DNA from: Falsiroseomonas sp050563525
GTDB lineage: Bacteria > Pseudomonadota > Alphaproteobacteria > Acetobacterales > Acetobacteraceae
Direction of reading: 5' to 3'
Assembly: GCF_050563525.1 (NCBI RefSeq)
Contig: NZ_JBNXUN010000009.1
Location: 179,118 to 243,117 of the forward strand
Length of the DNA stretch: 64,000 nt
The notes under the pieces were generated by a model. The model did no database searches, was not told the DNA's origin, and worked only from the letters and a program-made list of their open reading frames with translations. Positions 8,740 to 16,806 of the stretch are shown one piece after another; position 1 is the stretch's first letter; each line of letters opens with the position of its first letter. Made by a program: the position numbers and the translations under genes.

Positions 8740-10353
8740 TCAGCTCCGCTGCACGTTCCAGAACAGCGGCAGGCCCTTCAGGACGCCGGTGATGTCGCGG
8801 CGGTAGGCGGTCGCCTGGAAATACTGGCCGAGCGGCAGGTAGGGGACCTCCTGGAACGCCACCTCCTGGATCTGCCGTGCGACCGCCTGCTGCGCCGCCA
8901 GGTCCGGCGCCTCGAACCACGCCGCGCGCAGCTCCTCGATCCGCGGGATTGTGGGCCAGCCGAACCAGGCCTGCTGGCCGTGGCCGCGCAGGCTCTGGTG
9001 GACGCCAGGGTTGAACATGTCGAGGCCGGACCAGAAGGTGAAGAACATGTTCCACCCGCCCCGCTCCGGCGCCTCCCGGCTCGCCCGCCGCTGCACCACC
9101 GTGCCCCAGTCGGTCGAGACATATTCGACGTTCATGCCGGCGCGCTGCAGCATGTCGTTGCCGACCTGCGCCAGCGCGTTCAGCGACGGGAAGTCGGAAG
9201 CCGCGATCAGCGTCACCTTCTCCCCGTTGTAGCCGGCGGCGGCGAGGTCCGCCTTCACCTTGTCCATGTTTCGCGCGCTGGTGACCGCCTGGACCCCGAC
9301 GTCGGAGGCCATGGGCGTGCCCGGCGGGAAGAAGCCGATCCCCTCCCGCCACAGGCTGCGGTCGGTACCGATCACGGCGGTCATGAAGTCCGCCTGGTTC
9401 ACCGCGCCCAACAGCGCGCGGCGCACCGCCGGCTTGTCGAAGGGCGGGTGCAGGTGGTTGAAGCGCGCAACCGCCATCAGCCCCGTGGGGTCGGGGATCT
9501 CCAGCACGACGTTGCGGTTGCGGCGCAGCAGCGGCTGCAGGTCGCCGGTCGGCTGTTCCCACCAGTCCATCTCGCCGTTCTGCAGCGCCGCCGCGGCGGT
9601 CGCGGCATCCGGCGTCACGTGCCATTCGACGCGGTCGAACTTCGCCACCTTCGGCCCAGCGGTCCAGCTCGCCTCGCCGCCGGTGCGCGGCACATAGTCG
9701 GCGAAGCGCTCATAGACCACGCGGGCGCCTGGAACCCGTTCCCTGGCGACGAACCTGAACGGGCCGCTGCCGATCAGGTCGCCGGTCATCGGCGTAGTGG
9801 GCGACTGGCTGGCCAGGCGCTCCGGCATCATGAAGGCGACGGGGGTGGAGGGCTTACCAAGCGCTTCGAACAGCAGCGGAAACGGCTTCTTCAGCCGGAA
9901 CATGATGGTCTTGTCGTCGGATGCCGTCAGCTCATCGGTCTGCGCCAGCAGGACCTGGCCGAGCGCATCGCGCGCCCCCCAGCGGCGGATGGAAGCGACG
10001 CAATCGCTGGCTTTCACCGGCGACCCGTCATGCCATTTCAGCCCGTCGCGCAGCGTGATGGTAACGCGCTTGCCGTCATCCTCCACCGTATGGCCCTGGG
10101 CCATCTGCGGCTGCGCCTTGTAGTCGGCGTCGAAGCCGTACAGCGTATCCCAGATCATGTAGGCATGGTTGCGGGTGACATAGGCGGTGGTGACGATCGG
10201 GTCCGTCACCGCCAGGTCCGCCTGCGGGATGAATTTCAGCACCCGCGATGCCGCCGCCGCACCCTGCCCGTAGGCAGGCGCGCTCAAGGACCCGCCAAGG
10301 GCCGAGGCGCCCAGCGCCGCGCCGGCGCCGGCCATCAGATGACGTCGCAGCAT
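8740..10353 (-). CDS. ABC transporter substrate-binding protein, family 5
   Basis: A 537-residue family-5 binding protein related to the four downstream. The start is set at the ATG at 10353, because it is followed by a Tat-like leader MLRRHLMAGAGAAL with a cleavage site near AYG-Q (about residue 29) and preceded by GGGAGAGC; the frame runs open farther upstream but that part is not protein-like. Shared blocks: LKFIPQADLAVTDPIV, RNHAYMIWDTLYGF, WHDGSPVKASDCV, GSGPFRFV, WWEQPTGDLQPLLRR and LPLGQYFQATAYRRD. The ExeA-like ATPase gene separates it from the other array members. Ligand unknown. Confidence 0.93.
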   Translation of the reverse strand: MLRRHLMAGAGAALGASALGGSLSAPAYGQGAAAASRVLKFIPQADLAVTDPIVTTAYVTRNHAYMIWDTLYGFDADYKAQPQMAQGHTVEDDGKRVTITLRDGLKWHDGSPVKASDCVASIRRWGARDALGQVLLAQTDELTASDDKTIMFRLKKPFPLLFEALGKPSTPVAFMMPERLASQSPTTPMTGDLIGSGPFRFVARERVPGARVVYERFADYVPRTGGEASWTAGPKVAKFDRVEWHVTPDAATAAAALQNGEMDWWEQPTGDLQPLLRRNRNVVLEIPDPTGLMAVARFNHLHPPFDKPAVRRALLGAVNQADFMTAVIGTDRSLWREGIGFFPPGTPMASDVGVQAVTSARNMDKVKADLAAAGYNGEKVTLIAASDFPSLNALAQVGNDMLQRAGMNVEYVSTDWGTVVQRRASREAPERGGWNMFFTFWSGLDMFNPGVHQSLRGHGQQAWFGWPTIPRIEELRAAWFEAPDLAAQQAVARQIQEVAFQEVPYLPLGQYFQATAYRRDITGVLKGLPLFWNVQRS

Positions 10354-10447
10354 TTTTCGAAGCTCTCCCAAAGCCCGCGGCGACAGGCCGCGACATTCCC
10401 AGGCGGCGAAGGGAACAGGCTTCCGCTGCCCGATGCAAGGCCCGCTT

Positions 10448-11959
10448 TTATGGACGGTGCCCGAAGCCCAAAGCCGGCTGTTCCGCCGTCTCCACCCACA
10501 CCGCCTTGGACTGCGTATAGGCGGCCAGCGCCTCCTGCCCCGAGGACCGGCCATGCCCGCTGGCGCCAAAGCCGCCGAAGGGAACGCTGACATGGATGGT
10601 GCCGTAGCCATTCACCCAGAAGCTGCCGGCCCGAACGCCCGCCGCCACCCGATGCGCCCGGCCGAGGTCCCGTGTCCACACCGCGCCGGCCAGGCCGTAG
10701 GGCGTGGCATTCGCCAGGCGCACCGCCTCCGCCTCGTCCTCGAAGGGAATCGCGGCGACCACCGGGCCGAAGATTTCCGTCTGCGCCGCCGCTGAATCGT
10801 TTGTCAGGCCGGCGAGGATGGTCGGCATCACCCAGAACCCGTCCCGCGGCAGCGCCTCCGGCCGCGGCGCCGCCAGCGCCTGCGCACCCTCCGCCACGCC
10901 CGCGGCCACCAGCCCCGACACATGCGCGAACTGTCGTGCGGTCGCCACCGGCCCGGCCTCCGTTGCCCTGTCCAGCGGATCGCCCAGGCGGATCTTCGCC
11001 GACGCCGCGGCCATCAGCTCGATGAAACGGTCATGCACCGGGCGCTGGACCAGGAGGCGCGACCCGGCGACGCAGCTCTGCCCGCTGCTGGCGAAGATCG
11101 CCTGCTGCGCGCCCTGCACCGCCGCCGGCAAATCGGCATCCGCGAAGACGATATTGGCGGACTTTCCACCAAGCTCCAGCACGCAGGGGATCATCCTCGC
11201 CGCACAGGCCCCCGCGATGCGGCCGGCACTCGCGGCGCCGCCGACGAAGGTCACCATCGCGACCTCCGGTGCCGCCAGCAGTGCCTCCCCGGTCGTGGCC
11301 CCCAGCCCCGCCACCACCTGCACCAGGCCGCGCGGCAGTCCCGCCTCCACCGCCAGAAGGCCGAAGGCGATGGAGGTCAGCGGCGTGTATTCCGAGGGCT
11401 TCAGCACCACGGCGTTTCCCGCGGCAACGGCGGGCAGCACGTTCCAGCCGCAGGTGAAAAGGGGCGCGTTCCAAGGCGTGATCGCCAGCACCACGCCCAT
11501 CGGCTCCCGCCGGATGATCACCGTGTGGCCGGAGGGGACCGGCACCGTGCGGCCTTCGATCTTGTCGCACCAACCGGCCCAGTATTCCGCCATCTCCGCG
11601 ACGCGGGCCACCTGCGCCTGGCAGTCGCGCATGGGCTTGCCGGCATTGGCGGATTCCAGCCGGGCCAGCGCCTCCGCATTCTGTCGGATCAGCCCGCCGA
11701 GTGCCCAGATGCGCCGCCCGCGTTCCGCCGCGGACAGTGCCATCCAGGCCCGCTGCGCCCGCGCCGCGCCCGCCGAGGCCTGCCGTGCCACGCCCATCCC
11801 GGCATCGGCGTAGGACAGCATCGGCAGCCCGGTCGTCGGGTCCTCCAGGCAGATGGGCGCGCCCTGCCCGGCCAGCACCTCCCCTTCCACCACGCTGCCA
11901 ATTCGGCCGCCGAGCAGCCGCGCCACCTCCGCCTCCAGCACCCGTCCCGCCTGGAACAT
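10448..11959 (-). CDS. NAD(P)-dependent aldehyde dehydrogenase
   Basis: A 503-residue enzyme of the aldehyde dehydrogenase superfamily that oxidises an aldehyde to the acid with NAD(P)+. Visible signatures are PWNAP with the oxyanion-hole Asn164, the general base Glu262 in LELGGK, the catalytic Cys296 in SSGQSC, and the C-terminal EIFGPV and PFGGFGASGHGR blocks. The start at 11959 is chosen because it overlaps the stop of the upstream dehydrogenase by one base (TGATG); earlier codons in frame are not protein-like. The partner gene suggests a small catabolic pair acting on a hydroxyacid or semialdehyde. The gene looks closest to the betaine/gamma-aminobutyraldehyde group, but the substrate is not determined. 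Confidence 0.92.
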   Translation of the reverse strand: MFQAGRVLEAEVARLLGGRIGSVVEGEVLAGQGAPICLEDPTTGLPMLSYADAGMGVARQASAGAARAQRAWMALSAAERGRRIWALGGLIRQNAEALARLESANAGKPMRDCQAQVARVAEMAEYWAGWCDKIEGRTVPVPSGHTVIIRREPMGVVLAITPWNAPLFTCGWNVLPAVAAGNAVVLKPSEYTPLTSIAFGLLAVEAGLPRGLVQVVAGLGATTGEALLAAPEVAMVTFVGGAASAGRIAGACAARMIPCVLELGGKSANIVFADADLPAAVQGAQQAIFASSGQSCVAGSRLLVQRPVHDRFIELMAAASAKIRLGDPLDRATEAGPVATARQFAHVSGLVAAGVAEGAQALAAPRPEALPRDGFWVMPTILAGLTNDSAAAQTEIFGPVVAAIPFEDEAEAVRLANATPYGLAGAVWTRDLGRAHRVAAGVRAGSFWVNGYGTIHVSVPFGGFGASGHGRSSGQEALAAYTQSKAVWVETAEQPALGFGHRP

Positions 11960-12807
11960 CACGCGCCCTCCAGGATGGCCGCCGGTACGCGGTTGAAATC
12001 CGCGGCGTCCGAAGCTTCCGCCGCCTGCCACCGCGCGGCCGCCTGCCCGCAGACCGGCAGGACCGCCCCGACGCTGTCGGCGAGTTCGAGTGCCAGCCGC
12101 ACGTCCTTGCGCATCAGCCCGGCCGAGAATCCCGAATCATAGCCTTCCGAGAGGATCCAACGTGGAAAGTTCACCTCCGTCGCCGCGGAGCGCCCAGAGG
12201 CGGCATTGACCACCGCCAGCAGGTCCGCCGGCTCGACGCCCGCGAGGCGCCCAAGCCGCAATGCCTCTCCGGCCACCGCCAGATGCGTCGCCACCAGCAG
12301 GTTGTTCACCAGCTTCGCCACCTGCCCGGCGCCCGGCCCGCCGACATGGATCAGCTTGGCCGCCACGCGGTCCAGCACCGGCCGCGCCCGCGCGATCGCC
12401 GCTGCGTCGCCGCCCAGCATCATCGCCAGGCTGCCCGCCGCCGCCCCGGCCGGGCCGCCGGATACCGGCGTATCCAGGTAGTCCATGCCCCACTCCGCCG
12501 CCGCCTCGACGAAGCGCCGGGCCGCCAGCGGGTCGAGCGTCGAGGTATCCGCCAGGACGGCCCCCTTCGGCAGCGCCGGGAACAGCGCGGGCAGCACCGC
12601 CTCCACCGCCCGGTCATGCGGCAGGGACAGGATCACCACGGGCGCCGCCACCGCCTCGACCGAGGCCGCGACCGTCACGCCGCGCGCCGCGGCGGCCTCG
12701 CAGCGTGCCGCATCCAGGTCGAAGCCGAGGACCTCGGCGCCGGTCTCCACCAGCCGCCCCGCCATCGCCAGGCCCATCTGGCCCAATCCCACCACACCGA
12801 CCCGCAT
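11959..12807 (-). CDS. NAD-binding beta-hydroxyacid dehydrogenase (3-hydroxyisobutyrate dehydrogenase family)
   Basis: A 282-residue oxidoreductase of the 3-hydroxyisobutyrate/tartronate-semialdehyde reductase family. The Rossmann motif GLGQMG is at residues 7-12, the substrate loop DTPVSGGPAGA near the middle, and the catalytic Lys is in GQVAKLVNN. The start at 12807 (MRVGVVGLG) was preferred to in-frame upstream codons because GGAGA sits about 9 bases before it and the Rossmann strand begins at once. It overlaps the aldehyde dehydrogenase by one base, so the two are translationally coupled. Several substrates (3-hydroxyisobutyrate, glycerate/tartronate semialdehyde) are possible. Confidence 0.9.
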   Translation of the reverse strand: MRVGVVGLGQMGLAMAGRLVETGAEVLGFDLDAARCEAAAARGVTVAASVEAVAAPVVILSLPHDRAVEAVLPALFPALPKGAVLADTSTLDPLAARRFVEAAAEWGMDYLDTPVSGGPAGAAAGSLAMMLGGDAAAIARARPVLDRVAAKLIHVGGPGAGQVAKLVNNLLVATHLAVAGEALRLGRLAGVEPADLLAVVNAASGRSAATEVNFPRWILSEGYDSGFSAGLMRKDVRLALELADSVGAVLPVCGQAAARWQAAEASDAADFNRVPAAILEGA

Positions 12808-12974
12808 GCGAATCATTCTCCGAGAAGCCGCCGGAAGGCTCGCAGCCCGGGCCCAGCCGGGCAAGTTGCCGCGTTTTGGTCACGCTCTCATGGTCTACGC
12901 CGCTGCGCCCTTGATGCCGCGCCGGGGTTCAAGCCTGCCGGTGTCCCGCCATATCCCACACCCATGGAACGAAC

Positions 12975-13448
12975 ATGCCCGCACGCGCCGCCGAAGCCCT
13001 GATCGAGCGCGCCCTGGCGCGGCCCCTGGGTCCGCACCGCGCCGCGGGCCTGGTGCAGTTCCTGCGCTTCGGCGTGGTGGGCACGGTGGGGTTCGTGGTC
13101 GATACGGCGGTGCTGTACGCTGGCCTGGCACTGGGCCTCGGGCTGTACTCCGGCCGCGCGGTGTCCTACCTCGCCGCCGCCACCACCACCTGGGCGCTCA
13201 ACCGCGCCTGGACCTTCCGGGCGGAGGGGCCTGCACAGCCCCTGGCGCGGCAATGGGCGCTGTTCCTGGTCGTCAACCTCGTCGGCTTCGCCTTCAACTA
13301 CGGCACCTATGCGGTGCTGATTGCCTTCGTCCCGGCCGTTGCCGCCGCCCCGGTGCTGGGCGTGGCGGCCGGCGCATTGGCCGGCATGGTCGGCAATTTC
13401 ATCCTGTCCCGGCGCTTCGTCTTCGCCGCCCCCCGGAGCCCTTCCTGA
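12975..13448 (+). CDS. GtrA-family membrane protein (candidate lipid-linked sugar flippase)
   Basis: A 157-residue inner-membrane protein with four predicted transmembrane helices, matching the GtrA family. The block FLRFGVVGTVGFVVDTAVLY near residues 30-50, the central NRAWTF motif, and the C-terminal AGMVGNFILSRRFVF are typical. GtrA proteins are proposed to flip polyprenyl-phosphate-linked sugars. The family-2 glycosyltransferase gene begins 3 bp after its stop, which is the usual GtrA-GtrB pairing. The third, large glycosyl-transferring membrane protein of classical Gtr systems is not in the window. Confidence 0.88.
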   Translation: MPARAAEALIERALARPLGPHRAAGLVQFLRFGVVGTVGFVVDTAVLYAGLALGLGLYSGRAVSYLAAATTTWALNRAWTFRAEGPAQPLARQWALFLVVNLVGFAFNYGTYAVLIAFVPAVAAAPVLGVAAGALAGMVGNFILSRRFVFAAPRSPS

Positions 13449-13451
13449 CCC

Positions 13452-14420
13452 ATGGCCGCGCCCCGCATCGCCGTCCTGATCCCCTGCTACAACGAGGAAG
13501 TCGCCATTCCCGGCGTCGTCGCGTCCTTCCGCGCCGCGCTGCCGACCGCCACGATCCATGTCTATGACAACAACAGCAGCGACGGCACCGCGGCCGCCGC
13601 CCGTGCCGCCGGCGCCGAGGTCCGGCGCGAACCGCAGCAGGGCAAGGGCCATGTCGTGCGCCGGATGCTGGCGGATGTGGAGGCCGACCTCTACGTTCTG
13701 GTCGATGGGGACGGCACCTACGACGCCGCCGCCGCGCCGGGCATGATCCGTCGCCTGCTGGAGCACAGGCTGGACCTGGTCACCGGCACGCGGGTGACGG
13801 AGGAGAAGGCCGCCTACCGGCCCGGCCATGTTCTCGGCAACCTGCTGCTCACCGGGATGGTCCGGCTGATCTTCGGCAACCGCATCACCGACATGCTGTC
13901 GGGCTACCGCGTCTTCTCCCGCCGCTTCGCCAAATCCTTCCCGGCGCTTGCCGAGGGCTTCGAGACCGAGACGGAATTTACCGTCCACGCGCTGGAATTG
14001 CGCATGCCGGTGGACGAAGTGCCTACCACCTACGGCGCCCGGCCGCCCGGAAGCACGTCCAAACTCAACACCTGGCGCGACGGCTTCCGCATCCTGAATG
14101 CCATCCTGCTGCTGGTCCGCCGGGAACGACCGCTGCCGTTCTTCGGGCTGATTGGCCTGGCGCTCGCCATGACGGGACTTGGCTTGGCGGTTCCGGTGGT
14201 GCAGACCTTCCTCGGCACGGGACTGGTGCCGCGGCTGCCGACCGCCGTCCTGTCGATGGGCCTGGTGCTTCTGGCCAGCCTCTCACTGGCCTGCGGCCTG
14301 ATCCTGGATACCGTCACGCGCGGCCGGCTGGAGGCGCGTCGGATGGCCTACCTCGCTATCCCTGCGCCAGATTTCGCGCATGAAGCCTTCAGCAACGAAT
14401 CTTCCCGGAACTTTCCATGA
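13452..14420 (+). CDS. Family 2 glycosyltransferase (polyprenyl-phosphate sugar synthase type)
   Basis: A 322-residue membrane-anchored GT2 enzyme. The N-terminal GT-A domain begins IAVLIPCYNEE, has YDNNSSDGTA, and carries the nucleotide-sugar metal motif DGDGTY around residue 90. The acceptor-side block DMLSGYRVFSRRF follows. After about residue 215 come two hydrophobic segments (FFGLIGLALAMTGLGLAV and VLSMGLVLLASLSLACGLI). This plan matches GtrB/dolichol-phosphate-mannose-synthase-like enzymes that charge undecaprenyl phosphate at the inner membrane. Close coupling to the upstream GtrA gene supports that job. Which sugar is used is unknown. Confidence 0.9.
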   Translation: MAAPRIAVLIPCYNEEVAIPGVVASFRAALPTATIHVYDNNSSDGTAAAARAAGAEVRREPQQGKGHVVRRMLADVEADLYVLVDGDGTYDAAAAPGMIRRLLEHRLDLVTGTRVTEEKAAYRPGHVLGNLLLTGMVRLIFGNRITDMLSGYRVFSRRFAKSFPALAEGFETETEFTVHALELRMPVDEVPTTYGARPPGSTSKLNTWRDGFRILNAILLLVRRERPLPFFGLIGLALAMTGLGLAVPVVQTFLGTGLVPRLPTAVLSMGLVLLASLSLACGLILDTVTRGRLEARRMAYLAIPAPDFAHEAFSNESSRNFP

Positions 14421-14443
14421 TGCAGTGTTTTCATCACGATTGT

Positions 14444-14471
14444 TTGTTGGACCCGTCGCGCATGCTAAGAG
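14444..14471 (+). promoter_or_regulatory. Candidate sigma70-type promoter before the type I secretion genes
   Basis: TTGTTG and TAAGAG are separated by 16 bp within an unusually AT-rich patch of the 106-bp gap, about 55 bp upstream of the first ATG of the secretion module. This is read by eye against the consensus only. Confidence 0.3.
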
Positions 14472-14526
14472 GCCGCTCAGCGGTGACTTCCCGTTGCAGT
14501 TTCGCGCAGGGCACACGGACCATCCC

Positions 14527-15018
14527 ATGTCAGGAACCGAGATGAGGCAGCTCCAGCAAGCGCCGGAGGCACGGCCGGTGGAGGCGCATGCGGTCGATCC
14601 GCGTCCCACGGAGGCGCGCCCGGCCGAGATCCGGCCCGTGGTGCCTGGCCTGTCCCTGCCGCCACCCGCCGCACCCTGCCTCGAGGATTTCCTGACGGGC
14701 CGGGAGGATGACCGCCTGCGCGATCTTCTCGCCTTCGCCATGGCGGTCGAGGCTGGCCGCCCGACGGAGCCCGAGGCTATGCGCGGCAAGGCGGAGGCCG
14801 AGCTCCAGGCGCACGCCTTCCGCACCCTGCACAACCAGGCCGAGACCATCCGGCTGGAGGCGGCGCGTGAGCAGTTGTCGCGCAGCGGCCGGTCGCTCGG
14901 CTTCACGGGCAGCTTTGCCGCAAGCCTGCTGGCCCTGCTGTTCGGTGCATCGATCCTCCTCGTGCTGTGGTCGCAGCGCGCCAACCTGATGCCGCTGCTG
15001 CCGGCGGGGATCCTGTGA
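14527..15018 (+). CDS. Small single-span membrane protein at the head of a type I secretion module
   Basis: A 163-residue protein that I cannot assign to a family. The first 45 residues are a Pro/Ala/Glu-rich flexible segment (VEAHAVDPRPTEARPAEIRP). Residues about 50-115 look helical and charged, and near the C-terminus there is one transmembrane segment (FAASLLALLFGASILLVLW) followed by a short tail. Start set at the ATG at 14527; an earlier in-frame start would overlap the glycosyltransferase gene. Its stop lies 2 bp before the exporter ATG, so it is very likely cotranscribed and coupled with it. An accessory role in type I secretion is inferred from position alone. Confidence 0.7.
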   Translation: MSGTEMRQLQQAPEARPVEAHAVDPRPTEARPAEIRPVVPGLSLPPPAAPCLEDFLTGREDDRLRDLLAFAMAVEAGRPTEPEAMRGKAEAELQAHAFRTLHNQAETIRLEAAREQLSRSGRSLGFTGSFAASLLALLFGASILLVLWSQRANLMPLLPAGIL

Positions 15019-15020
15019 GC

Positions 15021-16778
15021 ATGTCCCGCCCCATGCCGCTGCTGCCCGGCGCGCAGGAACGAGCGCCAGATACCGTACTGTCGCGCGCCATCTCGGCCAG
15101 CCGGCGGCAGCTCGTCGGCGTCGCGCTGTTCAGCGGCGTGGTGAACCTGCTGCAGCTCACCGTCTCGCTGTACATGATGCAGGTCTTCGACCGCGTCCTC
15201 GGCTCCCGCAGCATCGACACGCTGTACTACCTGACGCTGATCGCGATCTTCGCGCTGCTGGTCATGGCAATCCTGGACGGCCTGCGCGGGCAGGTGATGC
15301 AGCGCCTGGCCTCCTGGATCGAGGGCAAGGTCGCGCCCGAGGCCTTCCTGCGCGCCATTGAATCCCAGCTTCGCGGCCGACCCTACCGGATGGAGGCGCT
15401 GCGCGACCTCGGCGCCTGCCGCGCCTGGCTCGGCTCCCCCGCCTCGCTCACCGTCTTCGACGTGCCCTGGGTGCCGATCTACCTGGCCGTCATCTTCGCC
15501 CTGCATCCGATGCTGGGCTGGATCGCGCTGGCCGGGGCGGCGATGCTGTTCCTGCTGACGCTGGCCAATGAATGGGCCACGGGCTCGCTGGTCCGGCAGG
15601 CCAGCACCGCGTCCATCACCAGCCAGCGCCGCGCGGAGAGCATGGTCCGCAATGCGGAGGTGATCGACAGCATGGGCATGGCGCCGGCCGTGCTGCAGCG
15701 CTGGCGCGAAGGCCTCGCCTCCTCGATGCCGCCGCAGGAACGCGCGGCGGACCGCGCCGCCATCCTGCTGTCCATCACCCGTTTCTCCCGCCTGGTCGTG
15801 CAGGTCGGCGTGCTCGGCGTCGGCGCCTACCTGGTGCTGGAACAGCAGCTGACCGCCGGTGCCTCCATCGCCGCCTCCATCATCATGGGCCGCGCCCTGG
15901 CGCCGGTGGAACAGATGATCGGCGGCTGGAAGCAGCTGGTGCAGGCCCGCCAATCCTATCGCCGCCTGCTCGGCTTCCTGGCGCAGCCACGGATCCGGCC
16001 GCCGGGCATGGCGCTGCCGGCGCCGGAAGGCCGGATCTCCGCCGAGCGCGTGACCTTCGGCTTCCCCGGACAGGCGGTCGCCATCATCAAGGGCGTCACC
16101 TTCAACCTGTCCGCCGGCGAGAGCCTGGCCATCATCGGACCGTCGGCCGCCGGCAAGACCACGCTGATCCGCCTGCTGATCGGCACGCTGGCACCCGCCG
16201 CCGGCACCGTCCGCCTCGACGGCGCCGACGTCTTCACCTGGCAGCGGGAGGATTTCGGCCGCTACGTAGGCTACATGCCGCAGGATGTGGAGCTGTTCGA
16301 CGGCACGGTGATGAAGAACATCAGCCGGATGCGGGAGGAACCGCCGGAGACGGTGTTCGAGGCCGCTCGGCTGGCCGGGTGCCACGAGATGATCCTGCGC
16401 CTGCCGCAGGGCTACGACACCGAGATCGGCGATGGCGGCCAGCACCTGTCAGGCGGCCAGCGGCAGCTCATCGGCTTGGCGCGCGCCATGTTCGGCAATC
16501 CGCGCTTCGTGGTGCTGGACGAGCCTAACTCCAACCTGGACGGCGACGCCGAGCAGGCCTTGATCCGGGGGCTGGAGGCGCTGAAGGCAAACGGGACGAC
16601 CGTGATCCTGGTCTCGCACCGCCCGACCCTGGTGCAGGGTGTCGACAAGGTGCTGCTGCTGCGCGACGGCGCGGCGGAGGCCTTCGGCCCGCGTGCCGAA
16701 GTATTGAAGCGCCTGGCCCAGGGCAGCCGCCCCCAGGAAATCGTCCAGCAAGCCCGTACGGCCGGAGGCGAGCGATGA
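15021..16778 (+). CDS. Type I secretion ABC exporter, fused permease-ATPase (PrtD/HlyB-like)
   Basis: A 585-residue ABC half-transporter powering type I secretion across both membranes. Residues about 15-300 form the six-helix exporter domain (VNLLQLTVSLYMMQVFDRVL near the start, a PrtD/LapB-group hallmark). The ATPase domain follows with Walker A GPSAAGKTT, signature LSGGQRQ, Walker B FVVLDEP and the switch His in LVSHRP. There is no C39 peptidase domain, so substrates would carry uncleaved C-terminal signals. The adaptor gene follows at once. No RTX-type substrate and no TolC-like outer-membrane gene occur in the window. Confidence 0.93.
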   Translation: MSRPMPLLPGAQERAPDTVLSRAISASRRQLVGVALFSGVVNLLQLTVSLYMMQVFDRVLGSRSIDTLYYLTLIAIFALLVMAILDGLRGQVMQRLASWIEGKVAPEAFLRAIESQLRGRPYRMEALRDLGACRAWLGSPASLTVFDVPWVPIYLAVIFALHPMLGWIALAGAAMLFLLTLANEWATGSLVRQASTASITSQRRAESMVRNAEVIDSMGMAPAVLQRWREGLASSMPPQERAADRAAILLSITRFSRLVVQVGVLGVGAYLVLEQQLTAGASIAASIIMGRALAPVEQMIGGWKQLVQARQSYRRLLGFLAQPRIRPPGMALPAPEGRISAERVTFGFPGQAVAIIKGVTFNLSAGESLAIIGPSAAGKTTLIRLLIGTLAPAAGTVRLDGADVFTWQREDFGRYVGYMPQDVELFDGTVMKNISRMREEPPETVFEAARLAGCHEMILRLPQGYDTEIGDGGQHLSGGQRQLIGLARAMFGNPRFVVLDEPNSNLDGDAEQALIRGLEALKANGTTVILVSHRPTLVQGVDKVLLLRDGAAEAFGPRAEVLKRLAQGSRPQEIVQQARTAGGER

Positions 16779-16806
16779 CCAGTTTCGCCGGAGGCGAGCC
16801 ATGAGC
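16761..16806 (+). repeat. 26-bp-spaced near-direct repeat carrying two ribosome-binding sites and start/stop codons
   Basis: The 20-base segments at 16761-16780 and 16787-16806 differ at only two positions. Each has the GGAGGCGAG ribosome-binding sequence followed by an ATGA. The first copy carries the exporter stop codon and the second the adaptor start. The arrangement looks like a short local duplication of the translation-start segment. Confidence 0.85.
16775..16804 (+). other. Nine-codon mini-ORF bridging exporter and adaptor genes
   Basis: An ATG at 16775 overlaps the exporter stop (ATGA) and opens a frame for MTSFAGGEP. Its own stop overlaps the adaptor ATG at 16801 in the same ATGA way. 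GGAGGCGAG lies just before the mini-ORF start. It could pass terminating ribosomes from one gene to the next. Whether it is translated is unknown. Confidence 0.4.

Noticed and set aside
14283..16445. A 720-codon minus-strand frame opposite the type I exporter
   Set aside because: Same antisense artefact. The exporter on the plus strand has intact Walker and signature motifs.
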